A DNA stretch of 8,108 nucleotides from Fimbriimonadaceae bacterium (GCA_022402505.1 JAKRSE010000325.1:1-8108), one strand, 5' to 3'. Numbered from the stretch's first letter, positions 1 through 6,112 are shown. Notes: generated by a model from the sequence alone, not told the origin. Translations and numbers: made by a program.

Positions 1-207
1 TCCGATCTGGCCGGCATGCGCCGAATCTACGGCGGAATCCACTTCATGGCGGACAACATCGCGGGTCTGGCCCTGGGCGCACAGGTCGCCGACTGGTCGC
101 ACTCCCAGCTGAATCCGGTGCCCGAGCCGGCCACGATGCTGCTCCTCGGCGGGCTGGGCGCGGGCCTTCTCCGACGCCGACGCCGGGCGGCTTCCGACCG
201 GTCTTGA
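1..207 (+). CDS. PAP2/vanadium-haloperoxidase-like protein with PEP-CTERM anchor, C-terminal fragment
   Basis: Only the last 68 codons lie in the window; the gene enters from the left edge in frame 1 and stops with TGA at 205-207. The fragment has the third PAP2-superfamily signature, R-x5-H-x3-D: Arg at 22-24, His at 40-42 and Asp at 52-54, within the segment RIYGGIHFMAD. In vanadium chloroperoxidases and PAP2 phosphatases this Arg and His contact vanadate or phosphate, and the G-G-I-H-F context is typical of the bacterial haloperoxidase-like branch. After a short linker comes a PEP-CTERM tail: VPEPAT (118-135), a hydrophobic Leu/Gly stretch, then a run of Arg. This tail directs export and processing by an exosortase-type system, so the enzyme should act outside the cytoplasmic membrane. 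The first two PAP2 motifs are off the window. Whether it oxidises halide or hydrolyses phosphoester cannot be told from here. Confidence 0.8.
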   Translation, partial: SDLAGMRRIYGGIHFMADNIAGLALGAQVADWSHSQLNPVPEPATMLLLGGLGAGLLRRRRRAASDRS

Positions 208-229
208 CGACTTGGGCCATCATGGAGGC

Positions 230-1138
230 ATGGCGGTTTCGGCAATCCTCCTGATGGGCGCCCTCGCATCGGCTCCGACCTCCCCCGTCCCGGTTTCGGT
301 CGAGATGGGGGTTTGGCGCGGCCGAGACTCGGTGACCCTGGACAACGGCATCCTGGAGATGATCGTCGTCCCTTCGATCTCCCGGGTGATGGTTCTCCGC
401 CGCAAGGGGGCGCACAACGTCCTCTTCAGCCCCGGTGAACCCGAGACCGTGGGGGCCTGGATCAACTACGGCGGCGACAAGGTCTGGTCCGCCCCGCAGT
501 CGAACTGGGGCTGGCCGCCCGAGCCCGCCTTCGACCCCGGCCCGGCGACCCTGACCCTCATCGAGAACGGCGTCCGGCTCACCTCGCCGATCAATGCCAA
601 GACCGGGCTCGTGGTCATCCGCGACGTGCTCCTGGAACCGGGCATGAACCGGGCCCGCTTCATCAATCGGCTGGAAAACCGGGCCGACGAGCCCCGGTCC
701 GCCTCTCCCTGGCAGGTGATGCAGATCGCCCATCCGGCGGTGGCGGTGATGAACCTGGAGCCGGGAGCCCAGCCGCCCTTCTACAACTATCAGCCGGAGG
801 GTCCGGTCGCTCCGTACCATCTGCACGACGCCCGCCGGAACACTCTGACTCTGATGCCGATGCCGAAGGTGGGCCGGAAGTTCGGCTCATTCGGTCCGGC
901 GATCGATCCCGGCCTGACCGCTCTGACCCCGACGGACGTGATCACGATGAACGCGCTCCAGACGACGGCGGACGACCGCAACAAGTCGCTCTTTCCGGAC
1001 GAAGGGTCTCGGTACCAGGTCTACATCTCGCCGACGGAAGGGCGGTACACGGAGCTGGAAGCCGCCGGCCCCGTCCGCCCCATCCCCCCCGGCGGCACCG
1101 CAACCCAGACGATCGTCGTCCGGGTCACGGCGAGGTGA
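230..1138 (+). CDS. Secreted DUF4380 domain-containing protein
   Basis: 302 residues from ATG 230. An N-terminal hydrophobic stretch with an Ala-Ser-Ala site (about residues 1-15) suggests a signal peptide, though it lacks the usual basic residues. The body matches my recollection of DUF4380: LDNG..E.IVVP near residue 37, then an NYGGDKVW.APQ..WGWPP block (residues 79-97), and a closing YTELE.AGPV..I.PGG (residues 273-289). Such proteins have a galactose-mutarotase-like beta-sandwich fold and are presumed to bind carbohydrate, but no reaction is established. The gene follows the PAP2 gene by 22 nt and may share its transcript. The start is uncertain. GGAGG at 224-228 is too close to ATG 230 for a normal ribosome site, an in-frame TTG lies at 212, and another ATG at 254. 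No clear promoter or terminator was seen. A relic of this gene's 3' end recurs at 2667-2696. Confidence 0.8.
   Translation: MAVSAILLMGALASAPTSPVPVSVEMGVWRGRDSVTLDNGILEMIVVPSISRVMVLRRKGAHNVLFSPGEPETVGAWINYGGDKVWSAPQSNWGWPPEPAFDPGPATLTLIENGVRLTSPINAKTGLVVIRDVLLEPGMNRARFINRLENRADEPRSASPWQVMQIAHPAVAVMNLEPGAQPPFYNYQPEGPVAPYHLHDARRNTLTLMPMPKVGRKFGSFGPAIDPGLTALTPTDVITMNALQTTADDRNKSLFPDEGSRYQVYISPTEGRYTELEAAGPVRPIPPGGTATQTIVVRVTAR
1081..1132 (+). repeat. Left copy of a duplicated boundary sequence (3' end of the DUF4380 gene)
   Basis: Two blocks inside the C-terminal codons of the DUF4380 gene recur near B2. A 10-mer, catccccccc (1081-1090), recurs at 2667-2676. A 19-mer, cgtcgtccgggtcacggcg (1114-1132), recurs exactly at 2678-2696. 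The blocks are 23 nt apart here and 1 nt apart in the right copy. This copy is the functional one, since it encodes the end of an intact protein. It marks the approximate left edge of the tandem duplication. Confidence 0.7.
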
Positions 1139-1182
1139 GTTCGAGCGGCCTGGATCATTTCACAGAATCTTTACAATCGCGC

Positions 1183-1211
1183 TTGACATGACCAATAGGG
1201 GGTGGTAGCGT
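1183..1211 (+). promoter_or_regulatory. Sigma-70-type promoter of gene A, probably leaderless
   Basis: A perfect -35 hexamer TTGACA (1183-1188) is followed by a 17-nt spacer and a -10-like TAGCGT (1206-1211) that keeps the two most conserved -10 positions (A2 and T6). The start codon ATG of gene A at 1219 lies only 7 nt after the -10, so transcription would begin at or one base before the ATG. No Shine-Dalgarno sequence could fit. The -10 overlaps the alternative GTG codon at 1210, which argues for the ATG. The surrounding 80-nt gap (1139-1218) is AT-richer than its neighbours and has no other visible signal. Confidence 0.6.
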
Positions 1212-1218
1212 GGGTTGC

Positions 1219-1686
1219 ATGAGAGCCTTTCTCATCGTGATCGCAGGCGCCGGCCTCGGCTCCTTCGTTTCCGGTCAGGGCTTTCAGGGATGGCGCTTGA
1301 TCGACGAGGACCCGTTGCTGACCACAATCGGGACGCACACCCAGACCTTCGAGAATCGGACCTCCGCTCCAATCACCGCCACCTTCACAAACGTCCGGCT
1401 CATCGACAATCGGTGCTGGGGCTGGACGGGCGAAGACTTTGCCTACCCCGGTCCGAACTGGGATTCGTGGCTCTCCATCCTCGTCGACCCGGCCAGCGAG
1501 ACCTTGGGGACTCTGTCTCAGGCGGGTGAGGTGCCTGCGAACAAGAAGCTGCATTTCCACCGACGATACGAGACCACGATCCGCAAGCAGACCTTCCTCC
1601 CCAAATCCCCTCCCTACCAGATCGCGGAAAGGACTCGAAGAACCGAGGAGCACATCGAGATCGAAAGAGTCTATGAAGACCTATGA
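1219..1686 (+). CDS. Small secreted protein of unknown family ('A')
   Basis: 155 residues, not recognised. It has a signal peptide (MRAF, then a hydrophobic core of Ile, Val, Ala, Gly and Leu, likely cleaved near SGQG at residues 18-21). The mature part starts with the segment QGFQGWRLIDEDP. Alternating hydrophobic and polar residues around FENRTSAPITATFTNVRLI look like beta strands and could be an Ig-like sandwich (inference). The C-terminal third is rich in Lys, Arg and Glu. ATG 1219 is preferred over GTG 1210 because the latter lies inside the -10 element. The stop overlaps the start of the next gene as ATGA (1683-1686), so A and B1 are probably translationally coupled and work together. 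Residues 1-32 align without gaps to residues 1-32 of B2 (about 16 of 32 identical), although the rest of A has no match there. Confidence 0.75.
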   Translation: MRAFLIVIAGAGLGSFVSGQGFQGWRLIDEDPLLTTIGTHTQTFENRTSAPITATFTNVRLIDNRCWGWTGEDFAYPGPNWDSWLSILVDPASETLGTLSQAGEVPANKKLHFHRRYETTIRKQTFLPKSPPYQIAERTRRTEEHIEIERVYEDL

Positions 1687-2648
1687 GACGGTTCCAACCA
1701 ACCATTGCTGCCTGCCTGCTTGCTCTTGCAACGTGCTCCTTCTCAGTCGACCTGGTCTACGTTGCGCCGTCAGGCGTTGAGGTTCCGCCTGGGCTGGGCC
1801 CGGGCGGTCCGCCGTCGGCACGGAGTGAGCGGGCCACATCCCTGGCCGAACAGGGTCATCATCTCTTCAAGCTCGCCGACCCAGAGCTTTGGGTCGTCAT
1901 CCACCCTGACACCGGCGCCCTCTCTGACCTGCAGACCCTGGAGGCCCTGATGACGGCGGTCGCGGCCCATGGTCCCTGGCTGCGGCCGGACGAAGTGCCA
2001 GACCGACTCCGATCGCGCATGGCCGGAGCAGGCGAAGCCGATCCAGATTCCCGAGTCAGGATCCAGCGGGAAGAGTTCATGATCCTCTCCAGCCCACTGG
2101 GTGATGTCGAATTCCCCATGGGACAAGCTGCCTTGGCCGGACGGGGACGGAGTTCCGAATTCGAAGGTCGGTTCTTCGGCGCCGAGCCGGGATCTGGCCC
2201 AAGAGCCGAGGGTCCCGCGCCTCCGGCTTCTGCACCCATTCGGAGGCATGGAATCACTCTGAGCTCCGTCGTGCCGGCCGAACGCCGGGCCCTCGCTGAA
2301 TCCCTTGCCCTCAAGCAACTCCACGGGCTCATTGATGCCAGGACCCAGGCCTTGACCAAATCGATCGCCCAGGCTCATGGTCTGGGAGCGAGTCGCGGTC
2401 TGCCGCCGGCAGGAAGACTCGGTGAGGTGCCTGGGGACCTTCTAGCCGCCTTCGCCGGCTTCGCCCAGAGCCGACCGACCGAGGTCCGTGACCCGTCGGA
2501 CCGAGGCCGACACCTTTCCGCTTCGGAAGTCCTCTCGAGACTGGACTCGGCAACCTCCTTCCGGATCGTCCGCCGCATCTCGCTCAGCTATGCCAGCCCC
2601 GGAGTGGTCACCACGACCTACCTGGGAGGAATGGTCTCCCTTCCGTGA
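1683..2648 (+). CDS. Secreted protein of unknown family, paralogue of the 2783 gene ('B1')
   Basis: 321 residues, not recognised. A signal peptide (MRRFQPTIAACLLALATCSFS) is followed by a short DLVYVAPSG strand. The best-conserved core is residues 69-146: a LWV..H.D.G.L.DL...EAL segment, HG.WL.P..VPD.LR, then EEF....S..G..E.P. A variable Pro/Gly/Ala-rich linker follows (about 165-190), then a helical segment, an LPPAGR motif (240-245) and a C-terminal S..EV..R.D.ATS.R.VRR..LS.A.PG.VT block (279-310). No catalytic motif, metal site or anchor is visible. The start overlaps the stop of gene A by 4 nt, so translation is probably coupled to A; there is no good ribosome site. Over the core it is about 45% identical to B2. 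Membership in a lineage-specific envelope family is inference. Confidence 0.75.
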   Translation: MRRFQPTIAACLLALATCSFSVDLVYVAPSGVEVPPGLGPGGPPSARSERATSLAEQGHHLFKLADPELWVVIHPDTGALSDLQTLEALMTAVAAHGPWLRPDEVPDRLRSRMAGAGEADPDSRVRIQREEFMILSSPLGDVEFPMGQAALAGRGRSSEFEGRFFGAEPGSGPRAEGPAPPASAPIRRHGITLSSVVPAERRALAESLALKQLHGLIDARTQALTKSIAQAHGLGASRGLPPAGRLGEVPGDLLAAFAGFAQSRPTEVRDPSDRGRHLSASEVLSRLDSATSFRIVRRISLSYASPGVVTTTYLGGMVSLP

Positions 2649-2666
2649 TGAGATCAAGGACGAGAC

Positions 2667-2696
2667 CATCCCCCCCACGTCGTCCGGGTCACGGCG
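2667..2696 (+). repeat. Non-coding relic of the DUF4380 gene 3' end (right copy)
   Basis: This holds the same 10-mer and 19-mer as 1081-1132, brought together by a net loss of 22 nt. It lies in the gap between B1 and B2 and is not part of an open frame that continues DUF4380. From the end of the 19-mer to the next start codon is 86 nt in both places (1133-1218 and 2697-2782). The two 86-nt stretches agree at about half of their positions when laid side by side without gaps, which suggests they are homologous. The rest of the 134-nt gap (2649-2782) holds the B2 promoter and nothing else visible. Confidence 0.7.
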
Positions 2697-2746
2697 GGGA
2701 GAATCTGAGCTTCCGGCTTCGTCGGACTACATACTGAACACTGTCT

Positions 2747-2775
2747 GCGATATGTCCTGCAGATTGGGGTAAACT
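2747..2775 (+). promoter_or_regulatory. Probable leaderless promoter of B2
   Basis: A -10-like TAAACT at 2770-2775 lies 7 nt before ATG 2783, the same geometry as the gene A promoter. With the duplicated copies aligned, it falls exactly opposite TAGCGT at 1206-1211. The -35 position (2747-2752, gcgata) matches TTGACA poorly, so the element is either weakened or relies on an activator. Transcription would start at about 2782-2783, leaving no room for a ribosome-binding site. Confidence 0.45.
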
Positions 2776-2782
2776 AGCATGC

Positions 2783-3781
2783 ATGACGGCGTGGACCCTG
2801 CTTGTTGCCGGCGTCGTGTTGAGCTCCTTCGCCTCCGCCCAGGGCTCCCAGGGCCGGCCGCTGATCGACGCGAATCCTCGACCGGCTGCCGACCTTCTCG
2901 TCATCACCCCTTCCGGTGAGGAGCCGCCCGAGAAGATCGCCCGGGAGTACGAGTCGGCCGCCTGGATGGAGGCGGCGGAGGCTCTCGCCAAGTCCGACGC
3001 CTATGAACTCTGGAAGCTGGATGAGAGGCAGCTTTGGGTACTGGCTCACGTGGACGCCGGGCCGCTTGGGGATCTGAGGAACGCCGAGGCCCTGGTGGAT
3101 GCGGTTCGAATGCACGGGGAATGGCTTTCGCCGACGCAGGTGCCGGATCTCCTCAGAGGATCGGTTCACAACCCCGGGAGTCCGAATCCGACGTCTGCCT
3201 TCCGAGTGACGGCTGAGGAGTTCGTGGTCGTCTCCGGTCCGGACGGCGAGATGGAGATTCCCCTGAACGAAAACCTGCGAACCGGGCGACGCATGGGCGA
3301 TGACTTCGTGGGGCGGCTCTTCGACCCTCGCTCCTCCGGCACGGGAGCCGCCGCAGGTGAGCCGACCTCACCCCCGCGTATGCTTCGGGCCGGCCTGACC
3401 CTGACTCCCTACGGTCCGGCTTCCCGGCGGTCCGACATCCTCCTGCAGGGACTGGCCGAGTTCAACCGGCGACACGAATTGCGGATGGAAGTCCTGGCGA
3501 CGACCATCGACCGGATCCCCTCTCTCCGCCGCAACCGAAGCCTGCCTCCCGCAGGCCGATTCGGCGACCTCCCGTCCGACTTCGTGGAGCGGCTTCGCTT
3601 CTTTGAAGGGGCGATGGCGAGCTGGGTCATGGACGCGGAATCCAAGAACCCGCTGACATCCGCCGAAGTCCAGAGGCGGTTCGACGGGGCGACCTCCTAC
3701 CGATTCGTGCGGCGGCTCTGCCTGAGCTCCGCCCGTCCCGGCATCGTGACCCGAGAATTCTTGAAGCCCGATCTGCCCTGA
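2783..3781 (+). CDS. Secreted protein of unknown family, paralogue of B1 with the N-terminus of A ('B2')
   Basis: 332 residues, not recognised. Residues 1-20 form a signal peptide ending FASAQ. The segment SFASAQGSQGRPLIDANP matches gene A (SFVSGQGFQGWRLIDEDP), whereas B1 has a different leader. From ADLLVITPSG (residue 36) onward it matches B1 after B1's own leader: LWV..H.D.G.L.DL...EAL (84-104), HG.WL.P..VPD.LR (111-125), EEF..VS...GE.E.P (145-160), LPPAGR (254-259) and TS.EV..R.D.ATS.R.VRR..LS.A.PG.VT (292-323). It therefore looks like a fusion of A's leader with B's body. ATG 2783 is chosen because it aligns with ATG 1219 of A and follows the -10 at the same distance; the ATG at 2779 is out of frame. 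The gene is intact, and conserved blocks suggest selection. Its role is unknown, presumably in the envelope or outside the cell. Confidence 0.78.
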   Translation: MTAWTLLVAGVVLSSFASAQGSQGRPLIDANPRPAADLLVITPSGEEPPEKIAREYESAAWMEAAEALAKSDAYELWKLDERQLWVLAHVDAGPLGDLRNAEALVDAVRMHGEWLSPTQVPDLLRGSVHNPGSPNPTSAFRVTAEEFVVVSGPDGEMEIPLNENLRTGRRMGDDFVGRLFDPRSSGTGAAAGEPTSPPRMLRAGLTLTPYGPASRRSDILLQGLAEFNRRHELRMEVLATTIDRIPSLRRNRSLPPAGRFGDLPSDFVERLRFFEGAMASWVMDAESKNPLTSAEVQRRFDGATSYRFVRRLCLSSARPGIVTREFLKPDLP

Positions 3782-3791
3782 ATGGGTGATC
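3770..3791. terminator. Weak hairpin spanning the convergent stops
   Basis: GATC (3770-3773) pairs with GATC (3788-3791) and CCC (3776-3778) with GGG (3784-3786), around a loop of tgaat and with a small internal mismatch. It sits exactly over the stops of B2 (3779-3781) and of the convergent glycosidase gene (3790-3792). There is no T tract on either side, so intrinsic termination is doubtful; it might only block or stabilise transcript ends. Confidence 0.25.
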
Positions 3792-5190
3792 AGCGGGGCG
3801 GAGTCGGGGCTGGCGTGACGGTGAGCTTGACCTCGACAAGGTTCCCGCTGACCCAGGCGCGGAGGGTCGCTTCGCCCCCGGCCGGGAGCCCTCGGACGAA
3901 CCCGCCCTGGTCCACCCAGGCGGCGCCGATGCAGCTCCAGATCACCTCGACGTTCGGAATCTCGCGGCCCTGGCCGTCCAAGACCCGGAACCGGCTGAAG
4001 ACCCCCGGCTCGATCGTCGGACGCCCCTGAATCACCAGGTCGCGGCGGACGGGAGCCTCTTGGACCAGGTCGAAGAGGAGGATGCCGTTGGCGACCGGCC
4101 GGCTCTCATTGCCCGCCGAACTGGGCCGGTTGAGGCTGATTCCGCCCAGAACCATCTCGCTGGAGCCGCCACCGTCCAGGTTGAGGGCGTCGGTGCAGCC
4201 CAGCTCCTTCATCACATCGACCAGCTCCGCCAGCGAGACGCCTCGGCTGACTCCGGCCTGGCGGCCGTCCACCACCACCAGCCAGAGATCGCCGGACGGA
4301 GTGACCCCGACGGCGGTGCGCGGATGACGGGTCGTGCTGAAGGGCGCGTCGAAGCCTTCGGACGCGACCTCGATCTTCGCCTCGCCCTTCTCCAGGATCA
4401 GGGGCCCGCCTCCGACCGCCTGTTCGTGGCCGCCCAGGTCGAAGCCGGTGATCCCCCCGGTGATCCTCACCGAATCGCCCGCCTTGAGCCCGGCCAAAGC
4501 GGCTGCCGAAGTCCCCGATCCGCTCAGGACCAGCGTCCCGCCTTCCACCTTCATCGGTCTGCCATCCCGGACCACTCGGGCGACCCGGGCGGTGATGTCG
4601 TTGGCGGCCGTCACCCTGGCCGAGGGAGCCTCCAGAACGACGTGGACCCCGCCGTCCTTCAGCCAGGCCTCGCCGGCGGCCGGCGTGTTGAGGACCAGGG
4701 CGTTGTCGGCCGCTTCCTGGTTCAGACCGGTGATGTTCCAGACGGTCGATCCGGAGGCAGCCTTCAGGTCGTGCCCCGCTCGGCCGATCGCCGCCCCGCT
4801 CCGACCCCACGCCAGGAAGCTTCGGTTCGGGAACGGAAGGCTCACCAGCTCCCGATCGCGGAGCATCAATCCCAACGGATCGCCCGTGAAGGGGAAGAAG
4901 TCGGCGTTCACCCCGGCCACGGCCGTGGTTCGGGTGACCATGGGGATCATCGCCTCTCGGCCCTTGGTGGGGGGCGAATCGCCGTAGACCTGCCCGCCGC
5001 CGTTTTCGGGCTTGAGGACGAAGGTCTCCGCCCCAGGGGTCCAGCGCAGGGCGTGGATCATCAGCGGCTTTTCGAAATCGACCACGGCTCGGTAGGTGAG
5101 GCCGGGGCCGATCGGCTTCTCCCAGGTGCGGACCTGGGCGATCGCCGCCAGCGGAGCCGCGAGGACCAGCAGGGCGATCAGACGGCGCAT
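3790..5190 (-). CDS. Secreted phosphodiester glycosidase family protein (NAGPA domain) with C-terminal Ig-like domain
   Basis: 466 residues with a clear signal peptide (MRRLIALLVLAAPLAAIAQ). The NAGPA-type domain (PF09992 family, named for mammalian N-acetylglucosamine-1-phosphodiester alpha-N-acetylglucosaminidase) shows GVNADFF...GDPLGL at 93-108, TTRHPRTAVG at 287-295, and the hallmark LNLDGGGSSEMV...RPVANG..L at 337-371. Family members cleave sugar-phosphodiester bonds, and bacterial ones are thought to act on exported glycans; the substrate here is unknown. Residues about 383-460 (RDLVIQGRPTIEPGVFSRFRVLDGQG, ending VKLTVTP) look like a bacterial Ig-like (Big_2-type) domain, perhaps for binding. 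The start at 5190 fits the signal peptide and has GGAG 6 nt upstream. The open frame continues further upstream, but there it only shadows the carboxypeptidase gene. The start overlaps that gene's stop by 13 nt, so the two are probably co-translated. Confidence 0.88.
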   Translation of the reverse strand: MRRLIALLVLAAPLAAIAQVRTWEKPIGPGLTYRAVVDFEKPLMIHALRWTPGAETFVLKPENGGGQVYGDSPPTKGREAMIPMVTRTTAVAGVNADFFPFTGDPLGLMLRDRELVSLPFPNRSFLAWGRSGAAIGRAGHDLKAASGSTVWNITGLNQEAADNALVLNTPAAGEAWLKDGGVHVVLEAPSARVTAANDITARVARVVRDGRPMKVEGGTLVLSGSGTSAAALAGLKAGDSVRITGGITGFDLGGHEQAVGGGPLILEKGEAKIEVASEGFDAPFSTTRHPRTAVGVTPSGDLWLVVVDGRQAGVSRGVSLAELVDVMKELGCTDALNLDGGGSSEMVLGGISLNRPSSAGNESRPVANGILLFDLVQEAPVRRDLVIQGRPTIEPGVFSRFRVLDGQGREIPNVEVIWSCIGAAWVDQGGFVRGLPAGGEATLRAWVSGNLVEVKLTVTPAPTPPR

Positions 5191-6098
5191 GGCGACTCCA
5201 GAAGCTTGAGGGTTCCGGCGTCGGCGTCCAGCTCGGCCCGGACGCCGAGCGGGATCGAAAGCATCGTCTTCATGTGACCGAAGGGATAGTTGACGACGGT
5301 CGGCACGTCGATCCCCTTCAGCCGGTCCTCCACGATCCGCCGCCAGGGCCAGGCGCCGATCTTCTCGTCGGATCGGCCGTCGGTGCCGGTCATCTCGCCG
5401 ATCACGATTCCGGCGGCCGACTGGAGGATGCCCGTGTTGCGCAGGTGGGTCAGCATCGCATCGACCCGGTGGGGATTCTCGTCCACGTCTTCGATCAGGA
5501 AGATCTTGCCCGCGGCATCCAGCGGGTCGGGGGTGCCGATGGAATCGCAGAGCAGGCACATGCAGCCGCCGGTCAAAACGCCCTGGACCGTGCCGCCGAC
5601 AAGGGTCTCGGCCCGCTTGGCTTCGGCCGGAAAGGGGTCGCCGCCCTTCAGCAGCTGCCTCAGGGATTCGATCACCCAGGGCTCGCGGGGAACCGAGAGG
5701 GTGATCAGCATCGGGGTGTGCATTGTCACCAGGCCGCGCCGGTTGAGGGCGAGGTGGAGGGTCGTGATGTCGCTGAAGCCGCAGAGCATCTTGCCGGATT
5801 CGGCCATGAGGTCCAGGTCCAGGTGGGGGAAGAGGCGGGCGCAGCCGTAGCCGCCGCGCGAGCACATGACCGCCTTCACGTTCGGGTCGCGAAAGGCGTC
5901 CATCAGGTCGGCCGCCCGATCCTCATCGTCGGCCGCGAGGTGGCCGTTTCGGCTGTAGACGTGCCGACCGAAGGTCACTCGGTAGCCTTCGGCTTCCAGG
6001 AAGGCGATTCCGTCGGCGGTCTGCTCGGGGGTGAGGGCGGAGGCGGGGGAGACGACGCGGACCTCGTCTCCCGGCTTCAGGGCGGCCGGCTTCAGCAT
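5178..6098 (-). CDS. Muramoyltetrapeptide LD-carboxypeptidase family protein (peptidase S66)
   Basis: 306 residues from ATG 6098, normal for the family. It starts MLKPAALKPGDEVRVVSPAS, the usual S66 N-terminus. The SRGGYGCARLFP motif is at 80-91. The nucleophile Ser109 sits in GFSDIT (107-112), Glu203 in FLIEDVDENPHRVD (200-213), and His275 in YPFGHMKT (271-278). These three correspond to the Ser-Glu-His triad of LdcA enzymes. There is no signal peptide, so the protein is cytoplasmic. LdcA removes terminal D-Ala from murein tetrapeptides during cell-wall recycling. The same family includes MccF-type enzymes that cleave microcin C-like or other acyl-peptide substrates, so the exact substrate is not certain. 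The frame stays open upstream to 6185 (29 more codons), but that would overlap the preceding gene and does not resemble the family. It lies 11 nt after the upstream gene and overlaps the downstream glycosidase gene by 13 nt. Confidence 0.9.
   Translation of the reverse strand: MLKPAALKPGDEVRVVSPASALTPEQTADGIAFLEAEGYRVTFGRHVYSRNGHLAADDEDRAADLMDAFRDPNVKAVMCSRGGYGCARLFPHLDLDLMAESGKMLCGFSDITTLHLALNRRGLVTMHTPMLITLSVPREPWVIESLRQLLKGGDPFPAEAKRAETLVGGTVQGVLTGGCMCLLCDSIGTPDPLDAAGKIFLIEDVDENPHRVDAMLTHLRNTGILQSAAGIVIGEMTGTDGRSDEKIGAWPWRRIVEDRLKGIDVPTVVNYPFGHMKTMLSIPLGVRAELDADAGTLKLLESPCAV
5196..5199 (-). promoter_or_regulatory. Ribosome-binding site (GGAG) of the glycosidase gene
   Basis: On the minus strand, GGAG lies 5 nt before ATG 5190 (ctggagtcgccATG). 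It supports this internal start over any upstream one. It lies inside the last codons of the preceding gene, as expected for coupled genes. It is the only convincing Shine-Dalgarno sequence seen in the window. Confidence 0.55.
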
Positions 6099-6106
6099 CG
6101 CCCGCC

Positions 6107-6112
6107 AGTCTA
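6107..6112 (-). promoter_or_regulatory. Possible internal -10 element before the LD-carboxypeptidase gene
   Basis: The minus-strand hexamer TAGACT ends 8 nt before ATG 6098 and includes the TAG stop codon of the upstream gene (6110-6112). The same hexamer occurs at the same 8-nt distance before the first gene of this run (6979-6984). No -35 match was found 16-18 nt further upstream. The gene could also simply be translated from the operon message. Chance occurrence is possible. Confidence 0.25.

Noticed and set aside
44..826. 260-codon minus-strand open frame opposite the PAP2 and DUF4380 genes
   Set aside because: Arg/Gly/Pro/His-rich shadow of two genes that carry recognisable motifs on the + strand.
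1210..1218. GTG 1210 as start of gene A
   Set aside because: It lies inside the predicted -10 element, and ATG 1219 aligns with the start of B2.
1139..1218. Intrinsic terminator after the DUF4380 gene
   Set aside because: No GC-rich stem followed by a T run was found in this gap.
1300..1680. Gene A as a pore-forming (ETX/MTX2-like) toxin, because of its FENRTSAPITATF strand pattern
   Set aside because: The resemblance is a short beta-strand pattern only. No insertion loop or family motif can be seen, and the protein is short.
4060..5277. 405-codon open frame on the + strand opposite the glycosidase gene
   Set aside because: High GC removes stop codons on the opposite strand. Its protein is low-complexity (Asp, Arg, Gly, His, Gln) with no domain, while the minus frame has a signal peptide and the NAGPA motifs.
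5191..5865. Upstream extension of the glycosidase frame to give a 691-residue protein
   Set aside because: The extra part lies wholly within the carboxypeptidase gene in another frame and is Arg/Pro-rich nonsense. The signal peptide and GGAG place the start at 5190.
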